Shown: positions 29,259 through 39,072, counted from the stretch's first letter. The stretch: 55,982 bases of DNA from Gilliamella bombi (GCF_900103255.1 NZ_FMWS01000032.1:1-55982); one strand, 5' to 3'. Numbers and translations are program-made. Notes: a model not told the origin generated them from the letters alone.

Positions 29259-29499
29259 GACATTTTGGCTTTTGCGGAATGATTAATATTGCTGATAACA
29301 TCTAAAACACAAACACACCCAACAGCCAAGTTTGGCGTGCTAGCTTTACTTAGTTATCGGTATATTTTGGCGCTCTGATAAGGCAAGCATATTAATATTG
29401 TGATGCTATAGGCGTGTTTTTGCTCTAAAATTGTTCAGGTAGGCTATTGATTTTATTGAACTTTTATTTGCGTTTCTAAATAAAATCAAACACTTATAG
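29259..29499 (+). repeat. Long direct repeat flanking the adhesin gene, copy 1
   Basis: About 240 bp aligning to 31559-31793 in the same orientation at a constant offset of 2300 bp (1-bp slip late in the repeat). Differences are scattered, roughly one in six positions by eye, with an exact 26-bp run at 29302-29327. Copy 1 begins 38 bp after the mobA stop. It contains no evident ORF. Confidence 0.85.
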
Positions 29500-29539
29500 G
29501 CTAGTTATTTATTACATTGAATTTGACTTTTTAATAAAA

Positions 29540-29609
29540 GCGCTTTTGTTATTTGATAATAGCTATTATTGGCAACTTGTTAATAACAGCTAGTTAATAA
29601 CAAAAGCGC
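29540..29609. repeat. Long-armed inverted repeat downstream of direct-repeat copy 1
   Basis: Perfect 14-bp arms (GCGCTTTTGTTATT at 29540-29553, AATAACAAAAGCGC at 29596-29609) enclose 42 bp that include smaller palindromes such as AATAGCTATT. It could be a small mobile-element end pair, a recombination site or an RNA structure. It has no counterpart beside copy 2. Confidence 0.6.
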
Positions 29610-29666
29610 AAACTTTAAAATTGTTTCGGTCAGGCGTTGTTTTGGCTTTTAGTCATTAAACTCAGC

Positions 29667-29700
29667 GCCCCAACTTGCGTTGGAGCTTTATTATTTTTTA
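29667..29700 (+). terminator. Probable plus-strand terminator before the adhesin gene end
   Basis: Stem GCCCCAAC / GTTGGAGC (one mismatch, loop TTGC) followed by TTTATTATTTTTTA on the plus strand. It would end transcripts from mobA and protect the convergent adhesin gene, whose stop is at 29766. Confidence 0.6.
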
Positions 29701-29765
29701 TATTTTCCTCTCAGGCACCATAATCACCTTCCGCACCTAAAGGATTAAGAAATAAACGCTAAAAA

Positions 29766-31331
29766 TTAAGGTGCAGTACAAATAGTATAGCCACCATCGT
29801 AAACAGGATCGAAAGTACCGGTGGCGCCGAAATTCGCGGAAACAACGTTCGAACGTTTACCATCTTTTAATTCACTTGAAAAGTAAGCGTCGTTTACGAA
29901 TCCCACATCAGCATAGTATTGCATACTGCCCCACTCCGTGAAAAAGCCAGCGCCTATGTTACGCTGGTAATGATTATCTGATGAACTAGGTGCTGCGCCT
30001 AAATTATTATAGTTTGAATTGGTTAAATTCCTTACCTGCGGAGGACGATAACCCAAACTATTACACCATGTAGTTTGATTAGAATAGCTAGTTCTTTGAC
30101 CTCCTCGATTAACGAACCACTGCCTTAATTCAAATCCATACCGAACCTCATTACCACTTCTATCCCTTCCGACTAACTCAAAGGTTTGCGGTAAAGATGG
30201 ACGTGTTAGTGAACTTGGATTATCTGAATTTATCTGAGTACTATCAGCTTTAGGACCATTCAACGTTACCCTCGTTACGTTCTTGGATTTATCAGTAATC
30301 CACTCATCAGCTGGTATAGTATACCCTTTTGGGTCCGTGAATGTCCCTGAAAGTGGCCTTGTCCAACTCACCGTTGCCGTTATATCACCACTACCACCAT
30401 ATGTGGTAACAGACCAACTCAACTGACTTGCATCTACCCCAACTATATCCAAATCAAAATACAATCCATCTGCACCTGTTGTTGGAAAATTTAAACCGTA
30501 AGATGATGGATTAGTGGACTGAATTAAAAAACCCTTTGCTGGGTTCCACATACTAGGTGGACCTGCATACTTGCCTGTGCCATAATTTAGATTTGGCCTG
30601 ACCGCACAAATAACGGGCTGTGACGGTAAAGTGATATAATACTCCGCTGTTCCTCCACTAAAAGTACTACTATTCGGCATGCCATACTGCGTAGTTAAAG
30701 TTCCCCCTGAACTATCTAAGGTTACCTTATAAGGTGCATTACATAGACTTAATGTATCACTACGATTAACGGTATTGCCATCTTTATCTTTTATTACTAA
30801 CGATATACTTCCTGATGCAGTAACTTCACCTGCTCCCTGTCCATCCCCATCATCATCGCCCCATTTACCTTGTGCCACTAAGTCATTTATATTTATTGAG
30901 TTGCTTGATGACGGGACTATCATTTCAATATCAGCAAAAGTATCCTCTACATTCGGTAACTTGATTGGCGCTGTCGGTGATGAAGAATTATTTTGCAATG
31001 TAAATGTTCGACCATCCGATAACTTAATACTTAATAAGTCATCTGTGGTAGTCAATTTGGTAGTACCGCCATCAAAGGTTAAATAAGGCGCAGTACCGTG
31101 AATGCGCTCAGAAGTCGTGGCCGATAATGCCTGCGATTCTAAAGAGTACGGCAATAACAACAACGGCGCTAATGCCAATGGAATTTTTGAAAATAGTTTT
31201 GTGGATAATTTCGATAATAATTCGAGAGATAATTTCGATGATATAAATGAGTTTCGAGTAAAAACTTGTCGAATAGGATTATTTGATAAATTTAAGACAT
31301 AGGTTTGCCTGTGTCTAAAAGGGTACTGCAT
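29766..31331 (-). CDS. Secreted adhesin-like protein with C-terminal lectin-like domain
   Basis: A 521-residue exported protein. A long charged N-terminus precedes a hydrophobic core (KIPLALAPLLLLPYSLESQA, about residues 49-69), like an extended signal peptide. The mature part is Ser/Thr/Gly-rich, with an acidic GDDDGDGQGAGE near residue 160 and beta-rich modules. The last 100 residues (W422-C-NSLGYRPP, FFTEWGSMQYY, AYFSSELKDGKRSNV, YTIC518) resemble the C-type-lectin-like tip of invasin/intimin and DUF823 adhesins, with Cys423 and Cys518 as the likely disulfide. No beta-barrel or LPXTG anchor is seen. Ribosome binding site AGGTG lies 8 nt before the ATG. Family assignment is inference. Confidence 0.6.
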   Translation of the reverse strand: MQYPFRHRQTYVLNLSNNPIRQVFTRNSFISSKLSLELLSKLSTKLFSKIPLALAPLLLLPYSLESQALSATTSERIHGTAPYLTFDGGTTKLTTTDDLLSIKLSDGRTFTLQNNSSSPTAPIKLPNVEDTFADIEMIVPSSSNSININDLVAQGKWGDDDGDGQGAGEVTASGSISLVIKDKDGNTVNRSDTLSLCNAPYKVTLDSSGGTLTTQYGMPNSSTFSGGTAEYYITLPSQPVICAVRPNLNYGTGKYAGPPSMWNPAKGFLIQSTNPSSYGLNFPTTGADGLYFDLDIVGVDASQLSWSVTTYGGSGDITATVSWTRPLSGTFTDPKGYTIPADEWITDKSKNVTRVTLNGPKADSTQINSDNPSSLTRPSLPQTFELVGRDRSGNEVRYGFELRQWFVNRGGQRTSYSNQTTWCNSLGYRPPQVRNLTNSNYNNLGAAPSSSDNHYQRNIGAGFFTEWGSMQYYADVGFVNDAYFSSELKDGKRSNVVSANFGATGTFDPVYDGGYTICTAP

Positions 31332-31458
31332 TTTGTTTCACCTGTCAAGTAATATTTTGTTTTATTTCAATTTTTTATAATTATTCACTTATTTTTCTAA
31401 AGCTGTGAAAGTATAGCCGTAAAAAAAATAGTTGGCTAGTTTTTTGGCGGACTTTTTT

Positions 31459-31473
31459 GTAAAGAAATGTAAA
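31459..31473 (+). promoter_or_regulatory. CpxR-box-like site upstream of the adhesin gene
   Basis: GTAAA-GAAAT-GTAAA is an exact match to the CpxR consensus GTAAA-N5-GTAAA, about 130 bp upstream of the adhesin start. A weaker TTTAAAGAAACATAAA follows 5 bp later. Envelope-stress control of a surface protein would make sense, but short AT-rich motifs occur by chance. Confidence 0.35.
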
Positions 31474-31558
31474 TAAATTTAAAGAAACATAAAGATAGAA
31501 ATGATTCAGTTATAAAAATAGGTGAATTTTTTAACTAAATTATGATGTCAGATTTCAA

Positions 31559-31793
31559 ACATTTTGACCTTTGGTTGAATAATTAATATTGCTAATAACA
31601 CCTAAAACACAAACACACCCAACAGCCCAGTTTGGCGTACTAACTTTACTTCGTTATCGGCATATTTTGATGCTGTGATAAAGCAAGCATATTAATATTG
31701 TGGTGCTATAAGTGTGTTTTTTACTTTAAAATCGTTCAGGTAGACTATTGATTTTATTGAAGTTTTGTTTCCAATCAAATCAAACGGTTATAG
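31559..31793 (+). repeat. Long direct repeat flanking the adhesin gene, copy 2
   Basis: Partner of 29259-29499, same orientation. With copy 1 it brackets the adhesin gene, and it ends about 120 bp before mobB. The remaining parts of 31332-31915 are AT-rich and hold no gene; the CpxR-like site lies at 31459. Confidence 0.85.
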
Positions 31794-31915
31794 TTGACTG
31801 TGGTGTTGTTTGAGTTGTGATTTTAGCGGCTTTTGCATTGGTTTTATCTCTTTCGAGGTAGAAAATAGTGTATATTAGGTTTAAATTGATTATAACCATT
31901 TTGAACCAAGAAATA

Positions 31916-32410
31916 ATGAATATAAAAAAAACGCTCGCTATTTGTGGTTACAGTGGTAGTGGTAAAACTACCTTGTTGGCAAAGGTTATTCCGCTACTTG
32001 TTGAGCAGGGCTTTAAGGTGGCGACTTTAAAACATACGCATCACGATGTTGAATTTGATATTCCAGGAAAAGATAGCTATAAATTGCGTAAAGCTGGATC
32101 GTTACAAACAATTGTGGCTTGTGATAACCGTTACGCTTTAATTTGTGAAACACCCAATAAACCTGCCGATTTGCAGACTTTAATTAATCAATTTTCTGAT
32201 GTTGATATTATTTTAGTTGAGGGCTTTAAAGATGAGCAAATTCCTAAAATTATTTGTCACCGAAGCTCCGTTAAAAAACCGTTTTTTATTGATGATTTTA
32301 CTTTGGCTATTGCTAGTGATGAGCCGTTAGATGCTTTTTTACCCATTTTGGATATAAACAACCCACTTCAACTTATTGAATTTATAAAAAGTTATTTATT
32401 TAATCAATAA
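31916..32410 (+). CDS. mobB: Molybdopterin-guanine dinucleotide biosynthesis protein MobB
   Basis: A GTP-binding partner of MobA that enhances MGD formation. I place the start at ATG 31916 (MNIKKTLAICGYSGSGKTTL), matching the family; an upstream GTG frame would add 16 unlikely residues. The 164-residue protein has a P-loop (GYSGSGKTTLL), LKHTHHDVEFDIPGKDSYKL with the conserved His pair, and ILVEGFKDEQIPKI. It lies about 2.7 kb from mobA, separated by the adhesin cassette. Confidence 0.94.
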   Translation: MNIKKTLAICGYSGSGKTTLLAKVIPLLVEQGFKVATLKHTHHDVEFDIPGKDSYKLRKAGSLQTIVACDNRYALICETPNKPADLQTLINQFSDVDIILVEGFKDEQIPKIICHRSSVKKPFFIDDFTLAIASDEPLDAFLPILDINNPLQLIEFIKSYLFNQ

Positions 32411-32460
32411 TATATCGTATCTTATTTGCTAATTTTTTACGTTATTTTATCTAAATCAGC

Positions 32461-33156
32461 ATGAGGCTTTTATTCAGGAAATTTTTAAATATAACTAAAA
32501 AAGCGATAATTGGATTTATGCTATTATCTATTTTTTCGACCTTAGTAATGCGTTGGGTGAATCCACCTTTCGGTTCTATGCTAATGATAGAACGTAAGAT
32601 AATGCATTGGAATACACCACAGCAACGAATCTGGAAAGATTTGGACGAAATTTCAGATAATATAAAAATTGCGGTAATCGCTTCAGAAGATCAAAATTTT
32701 CCTGTGCACTGGGGATTTGATTTTAACGCTATCCGCCTAGCGCTAAATCATAATCAAAATAGCAAAAATATTAAAGGTGCTAGCACAATTACTCAGCAAG
32801 TCGCTAAAAATATCTTTTTATGGCCAACTCGTAGTTGGATTCGCAAAGGAATGGAGTCTTGGTTTACATTATGGATAGAACTTTTTTGGTCAAAAGAGCG
32901 TATTCTTGAGGTCTATTTAAACTGTGCAGAATGGGGAGAAGGTATTTTTGGCATTGAAGCGGCTTCTCAGTATTATTTTAATGTAAGTGCCAATCAATTA
33001 ACGTCACAACAAGCAAGTTTACTTGCGGCAGTATTACCTAATCCTAGACGCTGGAGCCCAATTAAACCAAGTGAACGAGTAAAAAAGAGAACCAAATGGA
33101 TTCATGCCCAAATGAGTAATTTAGGCAACAAAAATTATCTTAAACAACTAAAGTAG
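32461..33156 (+). CDS. mtgA: Monofunctional peptidoglycan glycosyltransferase MtgA
   Basis: Polymerises lipid II into glycan strands at the outer face of the inner membrane. The 231-residue protein has one N-terminal transmembrane helix (about residues 13-30) and the GT51 motifs ASEDQNFPVHWGFD (catalytic Glu), GASTITQQVAKNIFLW and KERILEVYLNCAEWGEGIFG. No transpeptidase domain is present. It ends 9 bp before the convergent cobB stop, leaving no room for a terminator between. Confidence 0.95.
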   Translation: MRLLFRKFLNITKKAIIGFMLLSIFSTLVMRWVNPPFGSMLMIERKIMHWNTPQQRIWKDLDEISDNIKIAVIASEDQNFPVHWGFDFNAIRLALNHNQNSKNIKGASTITQQVAKNIFLWPTRSWIRKGMESWFTLWIELFWSKERILEVYLNCAEWGEGIFGIEAASQYYFNVSANQLTSQQASLLAAVLPNPRRWSPIKPSERVKKRTKWIHAQMSNLGNKNYLKQLK

Positions 33157-33165
33157 CAATTTGCT

Positions 33166-33849
33166 TTAGATGAATTTTTTGATAAATTCAGGAACAATTT
33201 TACTTGCTGGTCCGTAAATTTTGGTTTGAAACAGACTTTCACCTAAGCTGGGCTCTAAATTAAGTTCAACCGTTTTAGCACTTGTTTGGTTAGCGATTTG
33301 TACAAAACCAGCAGCAGGATAGACATTACCTGATGTGCCAATGGATATAAAACAATCAGCTTGCGAAAGTGCATCATAAATTTGTTCCATTTGTAGCGGA
33401 ATTTCACCAAACCAGACTATATGTGGGCGAATGAATTTGTTTTGTTGATAATCCACATCGTTAAAGCAATCAATTATCTGTCCTGTTTTTTCATTACGCA
33501 CTTTTAATAATTCACCATGCATGTGAATAATATTTTTAGATCCAGCTTGTTCATGTAAGTTATCCACATTTTGTGTCACAATTAAGAGGTTATCACTACC
33601 TAATTTCTGTTCTAATTCAGCTAGCGCAAAGTGGGCTGCATTAGGCTTAACATCTGGATTTTGTAATTTACGGCGTAACATATTATAAAAATCATGTACC
33701 GCTGTTGGGTTGCGTATATAGCCTTCGTAAGTTGCTACATCATTAACATCATAACCTTCCCATAATCCATTTTGGGCACGAAAGGTTGATAAACCCGATT
33801 CAGCCGAAATACCGGCACCGGTTAGAATAACTATTTTTGGTATCTTCAT
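33166..33849 (-). CDS. cobB: NAD-dependent protein deacylase CobB, zinc cysteines missing
   Basis: A sirtuin that removes acyl groups from lysines using NAD. The 227-residue protein keeps the core: [14 protein letters not shown] (residues 11-24), TQNVDNLH (92-99), the catalytic His in HMHG (H111), [12 protein letters not shown] and the VELNLEP segment. It lacks the zinc ribbon: where E. coli CobB has the CHCC cluster, this protein has [20 protein letters not shown], with a single Cys. It also has Leu58 where E. coli has Arg95 of the YxxR desuccinylase motif (Tyr55 is kept). Specificity may therefore differ. Confidence 0.88.
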   Translation of the reverse strand: MKIPKIVILTGAGISAESGLSTFRAQNGLWEGYDVNDVATYEGYIRNPTAVHDFYNMLRRKLQNPDVKPNAAHFALAELEQKLGSDNLLIVTQNVDNLHEQAGSKNIIHMHGELLKVRNEKTGQIIDCFNDVDYQQNKFIRPHIVWFGEIPLQMEQIYDALSQADCFISIGTSGNVYPAAGFVQIANQTSAKTVELNLEPSLGESLFQTKIYGPASKIVPEFIKKFI

Positions 33850-34029
33850 AATTGGTATATGCTCTTTTTTCAGATTTTCGCCAAAACAAATATTAAGCAG
33901 TATTCACCTTATATAACTTAATTTCATTTTTGTGTGACAATATTCAACCATTGGCGGAATGTCGATGAACTTGATTATAATAGATTTCAATATATTCAAA
34001 TAGCGCTTTATTTGCTTATTCTCGTTTGT

Positions 34030-34225
34030 GTCAATGTTGATTTCTATTCCGGCTTTGTGTTTATGACATGATTAGCTTATCAAAAGATGATTATACGACA
34101 TTATTTGTAATGTCTTGTATTATTGGGTGGTGTGCTCATTGGATTGAAGAACTCAATTTTGATGATTGTCAGTTATTCGCCATGCCTATAAAGATATAGT
34201 TGAATTCGTGCTGTTTACACCTTAA
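34030..34225 (+). pseudogene. Citrate synthase C-terminal remnant
   Basis: Three frames in turn encode citrate synthase signatures: VNVDFYSGFVF from 34030 (NVDFYSG is a hallmark of the family), then DMISLSKDDYTTLFVMSCII and GWCAHWIEEL from 34065 (GW-x-AHW-x-E hallmark), then RHAYKDIVEFVLFTP and a stop from 34178 (compare RPAYK...YTP tails). Two frameshifts and the absence of the upstream two thirds mark it as dead. The rest of 33850-34358 shows no other gene. Confidence 0.75.
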
Positions 34226-34358
34226 GAAGATCACCAGTATTTGCTGGCGGCATGTATAAAATTAAGTTTATTAAAAAAGCATGGTTATTTAAAGTAATAG
34301 TTTGTAGACTATGCTTCATTATCAGTTTTAGGCTGTATACTTTGTATATAATTTGAAT

Positions 34359-35897
34359 ATGAATCTTTTAAAATCTTTAGCTACTGTCAGCTCAATGACG
34401 ATGGTGTCTCGTGTATTAGGTTTTGTGCGTGATGCCATTATTGCACGTTTTTTTGGCGCAGGTATGGCCACCGACGCATTTTTTGTTGCTTTTAAACTTC
34501 CTAATTTACTCCGCCGTATTTTTGCAGAAGGCGCTTTTTCACAAGCGTTTGTACCAATTTTAGCTGAATATAAAAATCAACAAGGAACTGAGGCAACTCG
34601 CACATTTATTGCTTATATTGCTGGATTATTAACTTTAGTCTTGGCGTTGGTCACGCTAATTGGAGTTATCACTGCGCCTTTTATCATTATGCTAACTGCG
34701 CCTGGATTTATGCAAGAATCAACTGAAAAATTTGAACTTGCAACTACCATGCTACGCATAACCTTTCCTTATATCTTTTTTATATCGTTGGCATCACTTG
34801 TTGGAGCCATCCTTAATACATGGAATCGGTTTTCTGTCCCTGCTTTTGTTCCAACACTACTCAATGTGAGTATGATTGTATTTACCCTATTTTTAACGCC
34901 TTACTTTAATCCACCAGTATTGGCACTTGCTGTATCTGTTGGTGTTGGTGGGATTTTACAATTGCTTTACCAGCTACCTTATTTAAAGAAAATTGGCATG
35001 CTAGTATTACCGCGTATTAGCTTAAAAGATAGCGGTGTTTGGCGGGTTTTAAAACAAATGGGACCAGCAATTTTAGGGGTGTCTGTAGGGCAAATATCTT
35101 TAATTATTAATACTATTTTTGCTTCATTTCTAGTTTCAGGCTCGGTTTCGTGGATGTATTATGCTGATCGCTTAATGGAGTTTCCTGCTGGAGTGCTTGG
35201 TGTAGCATTAGGCACCATTTTATTGCCATCATTAGCAAAAAGCTTTTCTAAAGGTGATCATAAACAATATTGTGAATTGTTAGATTGGGGGTTACGCCTT
35301 TGTTTTTTATTGGCTCTACCGAGTACAATTGCATTAGGGGTTATTTCTCGCCCACTTATATCAACGCTATTTGAATATGGACAATTTACCTTAAATGATA
35401 CTTTAATGACCCAGCGAGCTTTAGTTGCTTATTCTATAGGTCTACTTGGGTTGATTTTGATTAAAGTGCTAGCTCCAGCCTTTTATTCACGTCAGGATAT
35501 TAAAACACCAGTTAAAATTGCAATTATTACATTAATTTTAACACAGCTAATGAATCTTGCTTTTATTGGTCCATTACAACATGCTGGTCTTTCGCTATCA
35601 ATTGGCTTAGCCGCTTGCTTTAATGCTGGATTATTATATTGGCAGTTGCGTAAAAAACAGCTTTATCAACCCCAACCTGGTTGGCGTTGCTTTTTGAGTA
35701 AAATCGTCATTGCGGTAATTCTAATGTCTGCAATATTGTGGTTCGGTTCACAGTTATTACCTGATTGGTCAACTGGTTCAATGTTGATTCGTATCGGGCG
35801 ATTATTTTTATTGGTTATTGTGGGTATTTTAGTCTATTTTGCATCATTGATTGCCATGGGATTTAAGATAAAACACTTTATTAAACGAATTGATTAA
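34359..35897 (+). CDS. murJ: Lipid II flippase MurJ
   Basis: Moves lipid II across the inner membrane for peptidoglycan synthesis. The ATG at 34359 ([20 protein letters not shown]) matches the E. coli start; an in-frame TTG 6 bp earlier is less likely. The 512-residue protein has about 14 transmembrane helices and the conserved segments [20 protein letters not shown] and [17 protein letters not shown], with the MOP-superfamily layout. It is a single gene, with repeat R1 copy 3 just downstream. Confidence 0.96.
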   Translation: MNLLKSLATVSSMTMVSRVLGFVRDAIIARFFGAGMATDAFFVAFKLPNLLRRIFAEGAFSQAFVPILAEYKNQQGTEATRTFIAYIAGLLTLVLALVTLIGVITAPFIIMLTAPGFMQESTEKFELATTMLRITFPYIFFISLASLVGAILNTWNRFSVPAFVPTLLNVSMIVFTLFLTPYFNPPVLALAVSVGVGGILQLLYQLPYLKKIGMLVLPRISLKDSGVWRVLKQMGPAILGVSVGQISLIINTIFASFLVSGSVSWMYYADRLMEFPAGVLGVALGTILLPSLAKSFSKGDHKQYCELLDWGLRLCFLLALPSTIALGVISRPLISTLFEYGQFTLNDTLMTQRALVAYSIGLLGLILIKVLAPAFYSRQDIKTPVKIAIITLILTQLMNLAFIGPLQHAGLSLSIGLAACFNAGLLYWQLRKKQLYQPQPGWRCFLSKIVIAVILMSAILWFGSQLLPDWSTGSMLIRIGRLFLLVIVGILVYFASLIAMGFKIKHFIKRID

Positions 35898-35926
35898 TAA
35901 TAAGCATTGGATAAAGATAAATTGAC

Positions 35927-35970
35927 TTTTTGTCAAAAAGTTTCAGGTTACTATGTGTTTTAGTAAAAAA
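35927..35970 (+). repeat. Dispersed repeat R1, copy 3
   Basis: TTTTTGTCAAAAAGTTTCAG followed by GTTACTATGTGTTTTAGTAAAAA, one of the best copies. It lies about 30 bp after the murJ stop in the same orientation. The rest of the 309-bp gap before ppnN holds a TATAAT at 36163-36168 without a convincing -35 box, and no gene. Confidence 0.75.
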
Positions 35971-36206
35971 TTAATAAAGATATAAGATAAAAGTCTCTTT
36001 CTTTACTCTATTCATTATAGGTAGTCTAATTTAATCTACTCATAGTTTAGTGGTAAAGACTTTAGTGAGTTTAATTCTATTTGGATTTTGTTGTATCACT
36101 TTAAACTGTTAATCTGTTATCAAGAAGATTTATCAACTTTACCTATTCAGTCAGTTTAAGTATATAATAGTCGCCTTGCTGATAAAATAGTCAAATGGAG
36201 GTTGTA

Positions 36207-37583
36207 ATGATCACCCATATTAGCCCATTAGGATCAATGGATCTACTTGCTCAGGCAGAAGTCGATATTCTGAAAAAATCTGCCAATAGCGAACTTTATA
36301 AATTATATAGAAATTGTTCGTTAGCAACACTAAATGCAGGTAGTAAAACCGATAATACGAAAGATCTATTAGATAGATTCCAGTCTTTCGAAATTAATGT
36401 GATTAGTAAAGAGCGAGGCGTCAAGTTGGAGTTGGTTAATGCTCCAGAAAGCGCTTTTGTTGATGGTCGAATTATTCGTTCAATTCAAGCTAATTTGTTT
36501 GCAGTGTTACGCGATATCCTTTTTTTGAATAGTCAAATCAGTGCAGTTAAAGAGCTTATTTCCGATTTCAAATTTGAAAGGGATCATTCGTTTTATATTA
36601 CAAACCTTGTTTTTTCTATTTTACGCAATGCCAATGCGCTCCATGTGGGTGAAGAGCCAAATTTGGTTGTCTGCTGGGGTGGACATTCGATTAACGAAAA
36701 TGAATACTATTATGCCCGTCAAGTAGGTATGCAACTTGGTTTGCGTGAACTTAATATTTGTACTGGTTGTGGTCCAGGTGTTATGGAAGCACCAATGAAA
36801 GGAGCTGCCGTTGGTCATGCGCAACAGCGTTATAAAGAAAGCCGTTTTATTGGTATGACCGAACCGTCAATTATTGCAGCAGAACCGCCTAATGCATTAG
36901 TCAATGAATTGATTATTATGCCCGATATCGAAAAACGCCTTGAAGCGTTTGTGCGAATGGCTCATGGCATTATTATCTTCCCTGGTGGACCAGGCACCGC
37001 TGAGGAGTTGCTTTATATTCTGGGTATTTTATTAAACCCTGCAAATAAACACCAAACCCTACCTCTTATTCTGACTGGACCTAAAGAATGCGAAGATTAT
37101 TTTGCTTCAATAGATAATTTTATTCGTAGCACATTAGGCGATGAGGCCACTAAACTTTATCAAATTATTATCGATTCACCTGAACAAGTAGCTCGTATTA
37201 TGAAAGAGGGTGTTAAGCATGTTAAAGCTTCACGCTTAAAAACAGGCGATGCTTATGGGTTTAATTGGCTATTAAAAATTGATGAATCGTTACAACATAC
37301 TTTCGAACCTACTCACGCTAATATGGCCTCATTAAATCTTCATCGTGAGCAACCTGTCGAGCTGTTAGCCGCTGATTTGCGTCGTGCGTTTTCTGGTATT
37401 GTTGCAGGAAATGTTAAAGAATTTGGTATGAAGCAAATTGCCGAAAATGGTCGATACAAATTACAAGGTGATATTGAAATTATGCAGCAACTTGATAATT
37501 TATTGCGTAGTTTTGTTAAACAAAACCGAATGAAATTGCCAGGAGGAAGCGCTTATCAACCTTGTTATGAAATTTGTTATTAA
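36207..37583 (+). CDS. ppnN: Pyrimidine/purine nucleotide 5'-monophosphate nucleosidase PpnN
   Basis: Cleaves nucleoside monophosphates to base and ribose 5-phosphate; the E. coli enzyme (YgdH) is stimulated by (p)ppGpp. I place the start at ATG 36207 ([14 protein letters not shown]), with GGAGG 6 nt before; an upstream ATG at 36195 overlaps that ribosome binding site. The 458-residue protein has the LOG/TDP-like Rossmann core with [15 protein letters not shown] and [16 protein letters not shown], plus N- and C-terminal PpnN-specific regions. Confidence 0.94.
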   Translation: MITHISPLGSMDLLAQAEVDILKKSANSELYKLYRNCSLATLNAGSKTDNTKDLLDRFQSFEINVISKERGVKLELVNAPESAFVDGRIIRSIQANLFAVLRDILFLNSQISAVKELISDFKFERDHSFYITNLVFSILRNANALHVGEEPNLVVCWGGHSINENEYYYARQVGMQLGLRELNICTGCGPGVMEAPMKGAAVGHAQQRYKESRFIGMTEPSIIAAEPPNALVNELIIMPDIEKRLEAFVRMAHGIIIFPGGPGTAEELLYILGILLNPANKHQTLPLILTGPKECEDYFASIDNFIRSTLGDEATKLYQIIIDSPEQVARIMKEGVKHVKASRLKTGDAYGFNWLLKIDESLQHTFEPTHANMASLNLHREQPVELLAADLRRAFSGIVAGNVKEFGMKQIAENGRYKLQGDIEIMQQLDNLLRSFVKQNRMKLPGGSAYQPCYEICY

Positions 37584-37624
37584 ACAATAATATTAACCCA
37601 TTTAATAGAAATTGAATCCAACTT

Positions 37625-37658
37625 TAATCCGCCGATAATCTTATTGGCGGATTAATTT
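37625..37658. terminator. Bidirectional terminator between ppnN and radA
   Basis: Stem AATCCGCC / GGCGGATT (37626-37633 and 37646-37653), extendable inward through near-matching bases. The plus side continues AATTTTAACTA and the minus side AAAGTTGG. It separates two convergent genes. Confidence 0.65.
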
Positions 37659-37683
37659 TAACTATTACTATTTTATCTGGTTT

Positions 37684-39063
37684 TTAAAAATCACCTAAAA
37701 TATCTAGTGCTTCTGACACTTTTTTAACTGCAAAAATCTGCATATTTTCGGGCTTCTTCTTCGGCATATTGGCAATAGGTACAATTGCTTTTTTAAAACC
37801 ATGTTTAGCCGCTTCAGAGATTCGTTCTTGTCCGCTTGGTACTGGTCGAATTTCGCCACCAAGACCAATTTCACCAAAAATAACGATATCTTGTGGCAAC
37901 GGGCGATTGCGAAAACTTGATACAAGTGCTGCAATCAATGCCAAATCCGCACTTGTTTCGGTAACTTTTACACCACCAACAACGTTAACAAAAATATCTT
38001 GATCGGCCATTTGCAATCCCCCGTGCCTATGCAATACTGCAAGCAATAATGCAAGCCGATTTTGATCTAATCCTACAGTCACACGTCTTGGATTACCATA
38101 CATCGAGTGATCGACTAGTGCTTGGATTTCAACCAGTAATGGGCGAGTACCTTCCCACAATACCATTACCGAACTACCCGGTAGCATTTCATCTCCACGG
38201 CTTAAAAAGATTGCTGATGGGTTGCTAACCTCTTTTAAACCTTGTTCTGTCATAGCAAATACACCCAGCTCATTTACTGCTCCAAAACGGTTTTTATGAC
38301 TGCGTAGAGTTCTAAAACGAGAATCAGCATCACCATCTAATAAAATTGAACAGTCAATACAGTGCTCAAGTACTTTTGGGCCAGCAAGAGAGCCATCTTT
38401 AGTAACATGCCCCACCATAATAATAGCAATGCCTTTTGTTTTAGCAAAACGAGTTAAATAAGCCGCTGTTTCGCGTACTTGTGCAACACTACCAGGCGAA
38501 GATTGGATATCAGTAAGGTGCATCACTTGGATAGAGTCAATCACCATTAATTTAGGCTGGGACTGATCAGCCAATAAACAGATTTGCTCAATACTGGTTT
38601 CGGACAACATATTAATATTATCCGCAGGTAACCCTAATCGATGGGCACGCATTGCAACTTGTTGGAGGGATTCCTCACCTGTAACATAAAGTGTATTCAT
38701 TTGTGATGAGAGTTTACTCATGGTTTGCAGTAACAACGTACTTTTACCTGCTCCGGGATTCCCTCCTATGAGAATGGCACTCCCCGGTACGACACCACCA
38801 CCAAGCACACGATCAAATTCTGAAAAACCAGTTGAAAATCTTGGCAGTGCCTCTAAACTGATCTCGGACAATTTTTGAATTTTAGCTTGCCCAATCCCGC
38901 TACCTGCATAACCCGTTAATCTGTCGTTACGTGAAGAGGTGCTTGCAAGCCTAACTTCGGTAATGGTGTTCCAAGCATGGCATGAGCTACATTGCCCTTG
39001 CCAACGTGGGTAATCTGCTCCACAATCATTACAAACATAAGCACGTTTTACTGCTTTTGCCAA
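37684..39063 (-). CDS. radA: DNA repair protein RadA
   Basis: A RecA-like branch-migration ATPase acting in recombination. The 459-residue protein has an N-terminal zinc finger (CNDCGADYPRWQGQCSSC), Walker A (GGNPGAGKSTLLLQ), the RadA motif KNRFG within SHKNRFGAVNELG, and a C-terminal Lon-like domain (GGVKVTETSADLAL, FGEIGLGGEIRPV). It lies 9 bp after serB on the same strand, as in E. coli serB-radA. Confidence 0.97.
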   Translation of the reverse strand: MAKAVKRAYVCNDCGADYPRWQGQCSSCHAWNTITEVRLASTSSRNDRLTGYAGSGIGQAKIQKLSEISLEALPRFSTGFSEFDRVLGGGVVPGSAILIGGNPGAGKSTLLLQTMSKLSSQMNTLYVTGEESLQQVAMRAHRLGLPADNINMLSETSIEQICLLADQSQPKLMVIDSIQVMHLTDIQSSPGSVAQVRETAAYLTRFAKTKGIAIIMVGHVTKDGSLAGPKVLEHCIDCSILLDGDADSRFRTLRSHKNRFGAVNELGVFAMTEQGLKEVSNPSAIFLSRGDEMLPGSSVMVLWEGTRPLLVEIQALVDHSMYGNPRRVTVGLDQNRLALLLAVLHRHGGLQMADQDIFVNVVGGVKVTETSADLALIAALVSSFRNRPLPQDIVIFGEIGLGGEIRPVPSGQERISEAAKHGFKKAIVPIANMPKKKPENMQIFAVKKVSEALDILGDF

Positions 39064-39072
39064 TTTAATCTC

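Noticed and set aside
34345-34358. TATAAT 7 bp before the murJ ATG as a leaderless promoter
   Set aside because: No matching -35 box at proper spacing, and such hexamers are frequent in this AT-rich sequence.
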